Below are positions 8,221 to 16,800 of a DNA stretch of 46,899 bases, piece by piece (positions within the stretch are counted from its first letter, which is position 1; each line of letters starts with the position of its first letter). The stretch is from assembly GCF_005893125.1 (NCBI RefSeq), contig NZ_VCJS01000096.1:1-46899 (forward strand), written 5' to 3'. Position numbers and translations under genes: made by a program. The notes under the pieces were generated by a model. It was not told where the DNA came from. It saw only the letters and a program-made list of their open reading frames with translations, and did not search any database. The DNA is from Nonomuraea basaltis (GTDB lineage Bacteria > Actinomycetota > Actinomycetes > Streptosporangiales > Streptosporangiaceae).

Positions 8221-8910
8221 GTGAACACGACAGATCAGACGTATGCCGAGCGACGTGCCACCTTCATCGCCGAACACGCAGACACGATTCCGCCGGATGT
8301 ACGCGCCGCCCTGCTCGCCGAGCAGGCGGACCTGGACGCGGCCGATGTGCCCAGCACAGTTCTCCGCCCAGGTTCTGCCATGCCCGACGGTGACCTGCTG
8401 GACGTCCACGGCAAGACGACCACGCTGGAGCAGACGCGCGCCGGCCGGGCCGCCGTCGTCGTCTTCTACCGCGGCGACTGGTGCCCCTACTGCAACCTCG
8501 TGCTCCGCACCTACCAGCAGCAACTAGTGCCGTCCCTGGCCGCCCTCGACATCCCCCTGATTGCGATCAGCCCGCAAAAACCCGACCGCTCGATGTCGAT
8601 GCGCCAGGTCAACGACCTGACCTTCACCGTGCTGTCCGACCCCGGCAACCAGATCGCACGGCAACTGGGGATCATCACCGCACCCAGCCGTGACGCCCGC
8701 GCCGCACAGCTCGCCATGGGCATCGACGTGGCCGCCGGAAACGCCGACGGCACCGCATCCATGCCCATGCCCACGATCGTCCTCACCAACGCCGACGGCG
8801 CCATCGCCTGGATCGACGTACATCCCGACTACAGCACCCGCACCGAACCCGCCGACATCCTCACCGCCATCACCACGGTCCTCGACCGACCCGTACCGGC
8901 CGCAGGCTGA
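8221..8910 (+). CDS. Peroxiredoxin-like (AhpC/TSA) protein
   Basis: 229 residues, GTG start with GAAGGGG upstream. After a helical N-terminal stretch (about 1-45) comes a thioredoxin fold with VVVFYRGDWCPYCNL: Cys88 and Cys91 form a CPYC motif at the place of the peroxidatic Cys of AhpC/TSA proteins. Later segments LIAISPQKPD and FTVLSDPGN are also typical. It probably reduces peroxides or works as a thiol oxidoreductase in the cytoplasm; no signal peptide is seen. It is the last gene of the TetR-controlled redox operon, 85 bases after the SRPBCC gene. A weak inverted repeat around 8948-8965 lies between it and the convergent propeller gene. Confidence 0.85.
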   Translation: MNTTDQTYAERRATFIAEHADTIPPDVRAALLAEQADLDAADVPSTVLRPGSAMPDGDLLDVHGKTTTLEQTRAGRAAVVVFYRGDWCPYCNLVLRTYQQQLVPSLAALDIPLIAISPQKPDRSMSMRQVNDLTFTVLSDPGNQIARQLGIITAPSRDARAAQLAMGIDVAAGNADGTASMPMPTIVLTNADGAIAWIDVHPDYSTRTEPADILTAITTVLDRPVPAAG

Positions 8911-9020
8911 TCTTCGAAGTTCTTCGGGACATGTGAGGTGATCCGTACCACATGCATGGTGGTCAGGGCAGTTCGCGGGTGAGTGGTCACAAACGGGCCC
9001 GGTCACGGCCGGTGTTCAGG

Positions 9021-10205
9021 TCAGGAGAGCGCCGCTGATCGTTCAGCGTAGGTGCGCGAGTTGACGTTGTCGTTCGAAGGCATGTAGGAGCCGACCATCC
9101 AGACCCGGTTCCCGGTGATCGTCAGCCCTTCATGAGCCGGCCCTGCCCAGACCGACGGGTCCGCGCCCGCGATGAGCTGCCACGTGCCACCGGACAGCCG
9201 GGCGAAGCCCTCGCCAGTACGGCTGGAGCCGGTCAACCATACCTCGCCGTCCGGAGCGATGGCGACATCCCTCACGCTGGTGCCCTCGATGTCGAAGGAG
9301 GGCACGTTGACGTAGGCCCATCGGGTGCCGTCGTAGCGCATGACCGCGGCCTTGGCTGTCAGGCTGCCTGCCCAGGTGCGCCAGCGCCAGGCGCCGGTGG
9401 CGTAGACCTGGCCGGACGGGCCGACCGCCACGTCGGTCAGCCAGGTGCCGTTGGCACCGCCGTTCGGGGTGTCCACACGGGTCCACGACCGGCCGTCCCA
9501 GTGCACGACGTACGGCTCGATCTGGTGGCCGCTGATGCGGCTGGGCGCGTACCCGACCGCCCACACATCGTCGGAGGCACGCACGGCCACCCCCGACAGC
9601 ACGCTGTGACCCGCTCCCGGCGAGGGCAGCGGCAGCAGCGTCCACGAGCGGCCGTCCCAATGCTGGGCGATGGGTCTGCTCACGGCGTTCTGGTGGGCGT
9701 AGCCGACCGCCCACACGTCGTCCGGCCCGGCGGCGGCGACCGCGGTCAGATGGTTGGGCGTGTTCTCATCGCCCACGTTCGGGCTCGGGGCGATCTTCCA
9801 GGAGGCGCCGTCCCAGTGGGTGATCAGGGTGGCGATGCGCAGATCGTACGTCGTGCCGGCGGTGCCGACCGCCCACGCGTCGTCCGGCGCGATCACGGCG
9901 ACTCCAGCGAGGTCCACGTCGTTCTTGCCCGCGGGTATCGGGACGTCGACGTTGCGCCATGTGGCGCCGTCCCAGTGCGCGGCGAGCGCGTAGCGGGGCA
10001 CGTGCGGCTTGACCTCGTACTGTCCGACCGCCCAGACATCATTGCCGGAGGTGCCGGACACGTCCAAGAAGACATTGTGCCCGGTGCCCGGATTCGGGGT
10101 GGACTGCGTCTCCCAGCCCGGCGTTCCAGCAACGGCCCGGCCGGGCGTCAGCATGATAAGAGCCGTCAAAGTCAAGCCGACGGCCACGCGTTTCCGTCCC
10201 GCCAT
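9021..10205 (-). CDS. Secreted seven-bladed WAVG-repeat propeller protein
   Basis: 394 residues. The ATG at 10205 is chosen because AAGGAG sits 6 bases upstream; further upstream in-frame starts lack this. A signal peptide (VGLTLTALIMLTPG core, cleavage near AVAG) precedes seven repeats marked by NDVWAVGQY, DDAWAVGTA, DDVWAVGYA (twice), GQVYATGAW, GEVWLTGSS and NRVWMVGSY, each with a W-D-G-x-(S/T)-W strand. Seven repeats fit a seven-bladed beta-propeller of the exported actinobacterial type. No enzyme motif is visible, so binding of carbohydrate or protein is the likely role. It stands alone, convergent with the peroxiredoxin gene. Confidence 0.8.
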   Translation of the reverse strand: MAGRKRVAVGLTLTALIMLTPGRAVAGTPGWETQSTPNPGTGHNVFLDVSGTSGNDVWAVGQYEVKPHVPRYALAAHWDGATWRNVDVPIPAGKNDVDLAGVAVIAPDDAWAVGTAGTTYDLRIATLITHWDGASWKIAPSPNVGDENTPNHLTAVAAAGPDDVWAVGYAHQNAVSRPIAQHWDGRSWTLLPLPSPGAGHSVLSGVAVRASDDVWAVGYAPSRISGHQIEPYVVHWDGRSWTRVDTPNGGANGTWLTDVAVGPSGQVYATGAWRWRTWAGSLTAKAAVMRYDGTRWAYVNVPSFDIEGTSVRDVAIAPDGEVWLTGSSRTGEGFARLSGGTWQLIAGADPSVWAGPAHEGLTITGNRVWMVGSYMPSNDNVNSRTYAERSAALS

Positions 10206-10350
10206 CCGTGTCTCCTTCGCTTCGCGCACCAGTGATCTAGTTCCGCGCATGGAGCGTAGATCGCGTTCGCCTGCCAAGGGACATTCATGGTCATTACGGA
10301 CCCCTTACGGAGGAGCGAATGTGGGACCGAAGGCCGGTCCTGCTTGACAC

Positions 10351-10830
10351 ATGACCACGGCTCCTCCTCTGCGGCCCGCGGCCGGTGCGAATCCGTTGCC
10401 TTCTCTGGCCGACATCGCCGAGGTGGTGCAGGCGGCGGCGCTGCGCCGCTATCTGGAACGGCAGTCGCGGCCGGTGTTCGACGCGCTGGCCGCCGACCGC
10501 CGTGGCCTTCCCGCCATCGCCGGCTTCTTCGAGCGGCTGGTGGCGGCACGCTGCACCGGCGAGCATGCCCGCTGGGGATGCCTGGTCACCAACACGCACG
10601 CCTCGGCCAGCCGGGGCCTGCCCGAGGTCGAGCAGACGTTGCAGGCTCACCATGACGCCCTGCGCGCGGCGATGCGCGCAGGGCTGGAGCCGGCGCGCGA
10701 GCGCGGCCACCTGCGGCCCGGGTTGGACGTGGAGGCAGCCGCGGACACGCTCGCACTGCCGGCCTACAGGTCGTTCGAACGGCTGCGGGAGCGGCTGTCC
10801 GGCGTGGCGCCGTGGACGCGTCAACGATGA
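10351..10830 (+). pseudogene. TetR regulator fragment without DNA-binding domain
   Basis: A 159-residue open frame that resembles only the ligand-binding half of a TetR regulator: the segment RLVAARCTGEHARWGCLVTN matches the C-terminal helix containing the G-C-L motif, followed by EVEQTLQAHHDALRAAMRAGL. The N-terminal helix-turn-helix (about 50 residues) is missing; instead there is a Pro/Ala-rich start. No good ribosome site precedes the ATG. It is most likely a decayed or recombined gene. The 280 bases after it, up to the LAL gene, hold no convincing gene; a minus-strand reading there (about 10860-11100) looks weakly protein-like but I cannot name it. Confidence 0.5.
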
Positions 10831-11117
10831 AGAAGCCGCTGAGGGCTGGTGGGGCCCAATTGGCGGTCCGACGGCACTGAACTCCCCGCTGGCCGAAGAT
10901 CTCCGCGATGAACCCCAGCTGCTGCCGGGTCGGCTTGTCGGGCAGTGGCACCCGCAGCCGCGCCGCCACCCGCCGCACATCGACCATGACGGCCGGCAGC
11001 AGGCCCTTGGTGACGTGTATGTTCCCGATCGAGTCGCGGCCGTGGCCGGTCGCGGACCGCTTGCCGTAATCACGCCGCCGTTGCAGGATGTGCTGCAAGT
11101 GAAGGCGAGGGCCTTGC

Positions 11118-13871
11118 GTGCTGCACGGGAGATCTCGGGAGACGGCGACCATCCAGCGGCTCCTCGCACAAGCACGAGCTGGCCGGAGCGGAGCCCTGGT
11201 GATCAGGGGGCGGCCGGGCAGCGGCAAGTCGGCGCTGCTCGACTACGCCGCCCACGCGGCCACCGGCGTGCTGCGGCTGTCCGCCGTAGGTGCCGAAGCG
11301 GAGGCCGGGCTGCCGTTCGCGGCCGCGCACCTGCTGCTACGGCCCGCGCTCGGGCATCTCCGCGCGCTGCCCGCCGTGCAGGCCGAGGCGATCAGGGGCG
11401 CGTTCGGGCAGTCGCACAGCCCGCGCAGGGACCGTTTCCTCATCGGGCTGGCCGCACTCAGCCTGCTGGCGGAGTACGCGGCGGCGGGGCCGCTGCTGTG
11501 CCTGGTGGACGACGCCCACTGGCTCGACCACGCCTCGGCCGACATGCTGCTGTTCGTGGCGCGCCGGCTCGATCAGGAGGGGATCACGCTGATCTGTGCG
11601 GCTCGTGACGGCGATCCCGTACTCGCCGGCCTGCCCGACCTGACCCTCGGCGCGCTTTCTGGTGCCGACGCCGCGAGCCTGCTCGACGAGCGGGTAGGGC
11701 CGCTGCCGGCACGGGCGCGCGAGCGGATCGTGGCGGAGTCAGAGGGCAACCCGCTGGCGCTGATCGAGCTCGCCGGGCACATGGACCCCGCGCAGCGGGC
11801 AGGCCGGATCACCCCGCTGCCCCTGTACGTCGCGGGTGGCGTGGAAAACAGGGTGCTGGCCGCCTTCCAGAAAAGGTTGCGCCGCCTGGCCGCGCCCACC
11901 CGGCTGTTGCTGCTGGTGGCCGCGGCCGACAGCACCCGCGATCTCAGCACCATCCTGCTGGCCGCCGCGCGGCTCGGCGCGTCGATGGACGACCTGGAGC
12001 CGGCCGAGCGGCAGGGGCTGGTGGAGGTCGCCGGCGCGGCGCTCACGTTCCGGCATCCGCTGATCAGGACCGCGGCCTATCGCTCCATGCCGTCCTCGCG
12101 GCGGGTGGCGGCGCACCTGGCGCTGGCCGAGATCCTGTCGTCCGACCCCGAGCGCCGCGCGTGGCACCTGGCAGCGACCGCCACGGGCCCGGACGAGCGG
12201 GTGGCCGCGGAGCTGCACGCGGCCGCGGAGCTGGCCGGGGCGCGCGACGGGCACGCGGACGCGGCCATCGCCTACGAGCGGGCGGCCGAGCTGACGCCCG
12301 ACCCGGCGGCGCGGTCGAGGCGGCTGGGCACGGCGGCCGGCTCCGCGCGGACGGCCGGGCGGCTGGCCGGCGCGGCGGACCTGGCGGTCAGGGCCGCGGC
12401 CCTGACCTGCGATCCGGTCGAACTGGCCCGGCTTGCGCGCATTCAAGCGGATGTCGAGTTCGAGCAATCCTCGCCGCGGCTGGCCTGCCGCCATCTGCTG
12501 GACGGCGTGCGCCCGCTGGCGGCCAGCAACCCGCCGAGGGCGCTGCCCGTGCTGGTGGAGGCCGCCTGGCGGGTGTGGCTGGCCGGCGACCCGGAGATCG
12601 CGGAAGAGGTGGGAACCATGATCGCGGGGCTGGGCCTGCCCGCCGACCTCATGGCCCAGCCGCAGGTGCGGGTGGCGGCCGACCTGATCGACCTCACCAC
12701 GGGGCGCAGCACGGCGGGCCTGCGCTCGCTGCACCTGGCCGTGCGCGGGACGCGGGAGGCGACCGCGCCGCCCGGGGAGTCGCTGCTGGCGGCGAGCATC
12801 ATGGCGATGATGGTGGGCGACGACGTGGCCGCCGCGGAGCTGGCTGGGCGGCTCGCGGCCGGTCTGCGCGCCCGTGGCGGCATCGGCATGCTGCCGCACG
12901 CATTACAGGCGCTGGCGATGTCCCAGATCTTTCTGGGGGAGTATCTCGACGCGGTGACCAGCGCCAGCGAGGGCGTACGGCTGGCCAGGGACACCGGCCA
13001 GGGCCACCGGGAGGCGCACTGCGTCGCCCTGCTCGCCTGGCTGGCCGCCGTCCAGGGCGACGAGGCCCGCTGCAGGGAGCTCGCCACCGAGTCGACGGCG
13101 TACGGCCTCGCCCACGACATTCCGCCCACGGGAGCGCTGGCCGTCTGGGCACTGGCCATGCTGGAGCTCGGCGCCGACCGCTACGCGAAGGCGCTGCCGA
13201 TGTTCGAGCAGTGGCCGTTGCAGGCGTTCCGGCCTGCGCTGGCGGCCATGGCCGCGCCCGACCACGTGGAGGCCGCGGTCCGCACCGGCCGGGCGGGGCT
13301 CGCCGCGGAGCCGATGGCCAGGTTCGCCGACTGGTCGGAGGAGAGCGGGCAGAGCTGGGCGAGCGCCGTACTGCTCCGCTGCCGGGCGCTGACCAGTGGT
13401 GGCGGCGCCGCGGAAGGCCACTACCTGGAGGCGACGCGACTGCACGAGGAGGGCGGCCGGCCGTTCGAGCGGGCCAGGACCGAGCTGCTGTTCGGCGAGT
13501 GGTTACGGCGGGCCCGGCGGCGCGCCGACGCCCGCACCCACCTGTGCGTGGCGCTGCGGATCTTCGACCAGCTCGGCGCCGCCCCGTGGAGCAGCCGGGC
13601 CAGGTCGGAGTTGGCCGCCACGGGCGGCTCCGAAGCCGGGCCGGAGAGGTCTCTCGCCGGCGGCCTGACCCCGCAGGAGCTCCAGATCGTCCGGCTGGCG
13701 GCGGCGGGCGCCTCCACCCGGGAGATCGCCGCCCAGCTCTTCCTCAGCCCGCGCACGGTCAGCTACCACCTCTACAAGGCGTATCCGAAGCTGGGCGTGA
13801 CCTCCAGGGGTGAGCTGGCCCGGCTGGACCTCGGGGGAGGTCCGGCCGGGCCGTCCGATCACTTGCAGTAG
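11118..13871 (+). CDS. LAL-type LuxR transcriptional regulator with AAA ATPase domain
   Basis: 917 residues. GTG start; the protein begins as the family does, with a short GR-x-(R/E)-E motif directly before Walker A, GRPGSGKS (31-38). Walker B is LLCLVDDAHWLD (126-137). The middle is a long helical TPR-like region. The last about 60 residues are a LuxR helix-turn-helix (LTPQELQIVRLAAAGAS, then TREIAAQLFLSPRTVSYHL). LAL proteins are ATP-driven activators that often control secondary metabolism or sugar use. The adjacent gene is convergent and overlaps by 13 bases (stops at 13871 and 13859), so the target is not evident from position. Full family length, no visible defect. Confidence 0.9.
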   Translation: MLHGRSRETATIQRLLAQARAGRSGALVIRGRPGSGKSALLDYAAHAATGVLRLSAVGAEAEAGLPFAAAHLLLRPALGHLRALPAVQAEAIRGAFGQSHSPRRDRFLIGLAALSLLAEYAAAGPLLCLVDDAHWLDHASADMLLFVARRLDQEGITLICAARDGDPVLAGLPDLTLGALSGADAASLLDERVGPLPARARERIVAESEGNPLALIELAGHMDPAQRAGRITPLPLYVAGGVENRVLAAFQKRLRRLAAPTRLLLLVAAADSTRDLSTILLAAARLGASMDDLEPAERQGLVEVAGAALTFRHPLIRTAAYRSMPSSRRVAAHLALAEILSSDPERRAWHLAATATGPDERVAAELHAAAELAGARDGHADAAIAYERAAELTPDPAARSRRLGTAAGSARTAGRLAGAADLAVRAAALTCDPVELARLARIQADVEFEQSSPRLACRHLLDGVRPLAASNPPRALPVLVEAAWRVWLAGDPEIAEEVGTMIAGLGLPADLMAQPQVRVAADLIDLTTGRSTAGLRSLHLAVRGTREATAPPGESLLAASIMAMMVGDDVAAAELAGRLAAGLRARGGIGMLPHALQALAMSQIFLGEYLDAVTSASEGVRLARDTGQGHREAHCVALLAWLAAVQGDEARCRELATESTAYGLAHDIPPTGALAVWALAMLELGADRYAKALPMFEQWPLQAFRPALAAMAAPDHVEAAVRTGRAGLAAEPMARFADWSEESGQSWASAVLLRCRALTSGGGAAEGHYLEATRLHEEGGRPFERARTELLFGEWLRRARRRADARTHLCVALRIFDQLGAAPWSSRARSELAATGGSEAGPERSLAGGLTPQELQIVRLAAAGASTREIAAQLFLSPRTVSYHLYKAYPKLGVTSRGELARLDLGGGPAGPSDHLQ

Positions 13872-16800
13872 CCACCGTGGTAGATCGAGGCGTTCATCCA
13901 GCCCCAGACGTAGGCGACGGCCGTGACGCAGCCCTTGGTCCGCACCGCGGTCCTCGCCAGGTAATGGACATGCCAGGCGAACGCGGCCAGCGACTCCCCC
14001 AACCCCCACGAGAACGGGATGAAGCGCCAGTAGTCCGTAAGCAGCTCCTGGAAGGCATCCCAGAAGTCACGCATCCGCTTGGTCTCGCGCCTGTTCCACC
14101 AGACCTGGAGCTTGTAGCGGACGAACCACTTCTTCGACCACTTGCGCTTGGCCAGACCGGAGATGTCCGCCTTGGTCAGCGGATCCTGGCCGGCGTAGTC
14201 GTAGGCGTTGTCGCTGCCACCGCGGATCGGGTCGGTCTGCAGGAACCTGCCGATCCGCGGCGCGTACAGCCGGGCGCCCATCACCATCGTCTGGCCGGGC
14301 GTCTCGGCCGAGCGCTGCTGCCCGCCCAGCCAGCCATACCTGCCGGCCGACGTGCCCGTGGCGTTGCCGTACTCGTCGAAGGCGTAGTGCTGGACGGTGC
14401 CGCCGGAGACGGCGAAGCTGCCGCCCACGTCGCCGTGCAGGTCGGTGAGCAGGAGCTCGACGGAGCCCGTCGCGCCGGTGCTCGCGGCCACGTCCCCTTC
14501 GAGCCCGGTCACGAACCTGGTGACCGTGCCTGAGCCGTTCTCGGCGATCCAGCTCGGCCGGTCGCCCTCGGCCCCGTAGTGGCCTGCCTTGGCGCCGCTC
14601 TGCTGCCACACGCCGTCGGCGCCGCGCGTCTCCGTGGTCCAGCCGGCCAGCCTGCCCGCGGCGTCGAGGCTCCACGTCTGCCTGGCCGAGCCCGTGGTCT
14701 GGCGGTTGACCAGGTTGTTGGCGTAGTAGTCGAACGTCGAGTCCGGCGTGGCCGTGGTGCGGCCGAAGCCGTCGTAGACGTAGCCGGTGGCGGTCAGCCG
14801 GTCGGCGGCGTCATAGGCGTAGGCGGTCGTGGCGCCGCTGCTTGCGCAGGACCCGGCCGTGGCGCTCGACGTGCGGTTGGAGTTGCGGTCGTAGGTGTAG
14901 TCGCGCCGCGCGCAGGTCGTGTCGGTGGAGTCCTGGGCCATGGTCAGGCGTCCGGCGGCGTCGTAGGTGTAGTCCTGCCAGCCGCCGCCGGTGCCGGTCC
15001 TGCTGACCCATTGGTCATGGATGGAGGCGTCCACCCAGTCGTAGAGCAGCAGTTCGCCGCCGGTGCGGCGGTAGTCGCGTTCGACGAGGTTACCCGCCTC
15101 GTCCCAGAACGACGTGTAGGTGACGCCACCCGGCAGCGTCTGCTTGTCCACCATGCCGTCGGAGTCGTATGTGGCGGTGAACGTGCCCGCCACCGAGTCC
15201 GTCATGGATATGGGCAGGCCGCGGGGCTCCTCGTCCACGTCGTAGACGTAGGTGGTCGAGGACGGCACATTGTCGCTCACCTTGACCGGGCGATCCAGCG
15301 CGTCGTACTCGGTCGTGGTGACACCGCCCCGTCCGTCGTCGTACCTGGTCCGGCGGCCGAGCGCGTCGAGCTCGGTGGTGATCGCGGAGCCGCCGCCGCT
15401 CACCTTGGCCGTCCTGCCGGTCGCCTGGTCGTAGGTCACCGTCTGGGTGGGCACCGCCGTCCCGAGCCCGCCGGTGATCGCCAGGGTCGCGGCCCGGCCC
15501 GCGGCATCGTAGCCGAACGTGCTGGTCCTGGTGGTGGTCCCGGAGGTCTCGGTGATCTTGGCTGGCTGGCCGTACCGGTTATACTCGGTGATCTTCACCG
15601 GCGCGCCTGCCGGGCTGACCCGGCAGGCCAGGTCGGCCCACTCCGGCAGGCCCGCGCACATGCCAGTGCCGGTGGCGCTCCAGTACGTGGTGGTCGTGGC
15701 GGCGCCGCTGGGCAGCTTCGTCTCGGTGACCCGGCCCTGGCCGTCGTAGGCGGTGGTGCGGACGATGTTCAGGCCGGCGGGGTCCTGGGCGGTGCTCGTC
15801 GCCTGGCCGGTGGACCAGTTGTACGCGGTGGTGGTGGTACGGGTGTCTCGGTCCCCGTCCTCGCCCGGCACGGCGGCGCCGACGGTGACCTTCGTGGGCA
15901 GGCCGCTCACCTTGGCCGTGTCCGGTCGGCCCGCGTCGTACTCGGTGACGGTGTGCTCACGCGCGGCCAGCCAGGCGCCGCCGGGCACGGAGACGGCGTG
16001 CAGGGGGCCGAAACGCTCGAGCTCGCGCTGGCCGTCGTCGCTGTAGACGTAGACGGTGGACAGCAGATCGGCGCGGACGGCCTGGTTGACGTCGGCCAGA
16101 CCGAGATGGACGAGCCTGGGCTCCTCCTCGGGAGTACTGGTGGCCAGCTCGCGGTTGCGGGCGGTCAGGTTGCGGACCGGGTTGCCCCGGCTGTCGTACT
16201 CGGTGACGGACAGGTTGTAACCGGGCGCGAGGTTGTTGACCTCGTGGCCGGCGGCGTTCAGGTAGGAGACGCCGGCGTACCAGTAGTCCCCTTTGAACTC
16301 GACCTGGGTGCCGTCATGCGTGTCGGGATGCGGCCCCGACGGGAAGATCGCCGTGCCGGTCACGGCGGCGTCCACCTGTCCCCAGGCGTCCACGTCGTCG
16401 GCGCCCAGCTGGTACGGGGCGGTGTCCCCGGTGAGCGGCACGTCGTAGACCAGCCAGATGTCGGCGACGCCGGCCGTCTCCGTCCTGCTGCCCTGCTTCA
16501 GGGTGGGCCTGGACGCCTTGAGCAGCGCTCCGTCGGCGTCGTAGGTGAAAGTGAAGGGCAGCTCGCCGGGCGGCGTCAGCTGGGAGACCCGCCCTGCGGC
16601 GTCGTAGGCGTAGGCGGTCCGCAACGAGGGAGTGATCCGCGGGTCCCAGTGCGTGACCAGCCGTCCCGACGTGTCGTAGGCGTAGGCGGCCACGACGACC
16701 GCCGTGGCGGCGGCGGCCCCGGGGTCGGTGGCCCACTGCCGGAGCTGCTTGACCCGTCCCGTGTAGTCGCCCGGCACGCTCGACGTCGCGGTGGTCGCCG

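Noticed and set aside
8940..9020. Bidirectional terminator between convergent genes
   Set aside because: The inverted repeat CCAC-7-GTGG is too short and lacks a T tract, so it is not listed as a feature.
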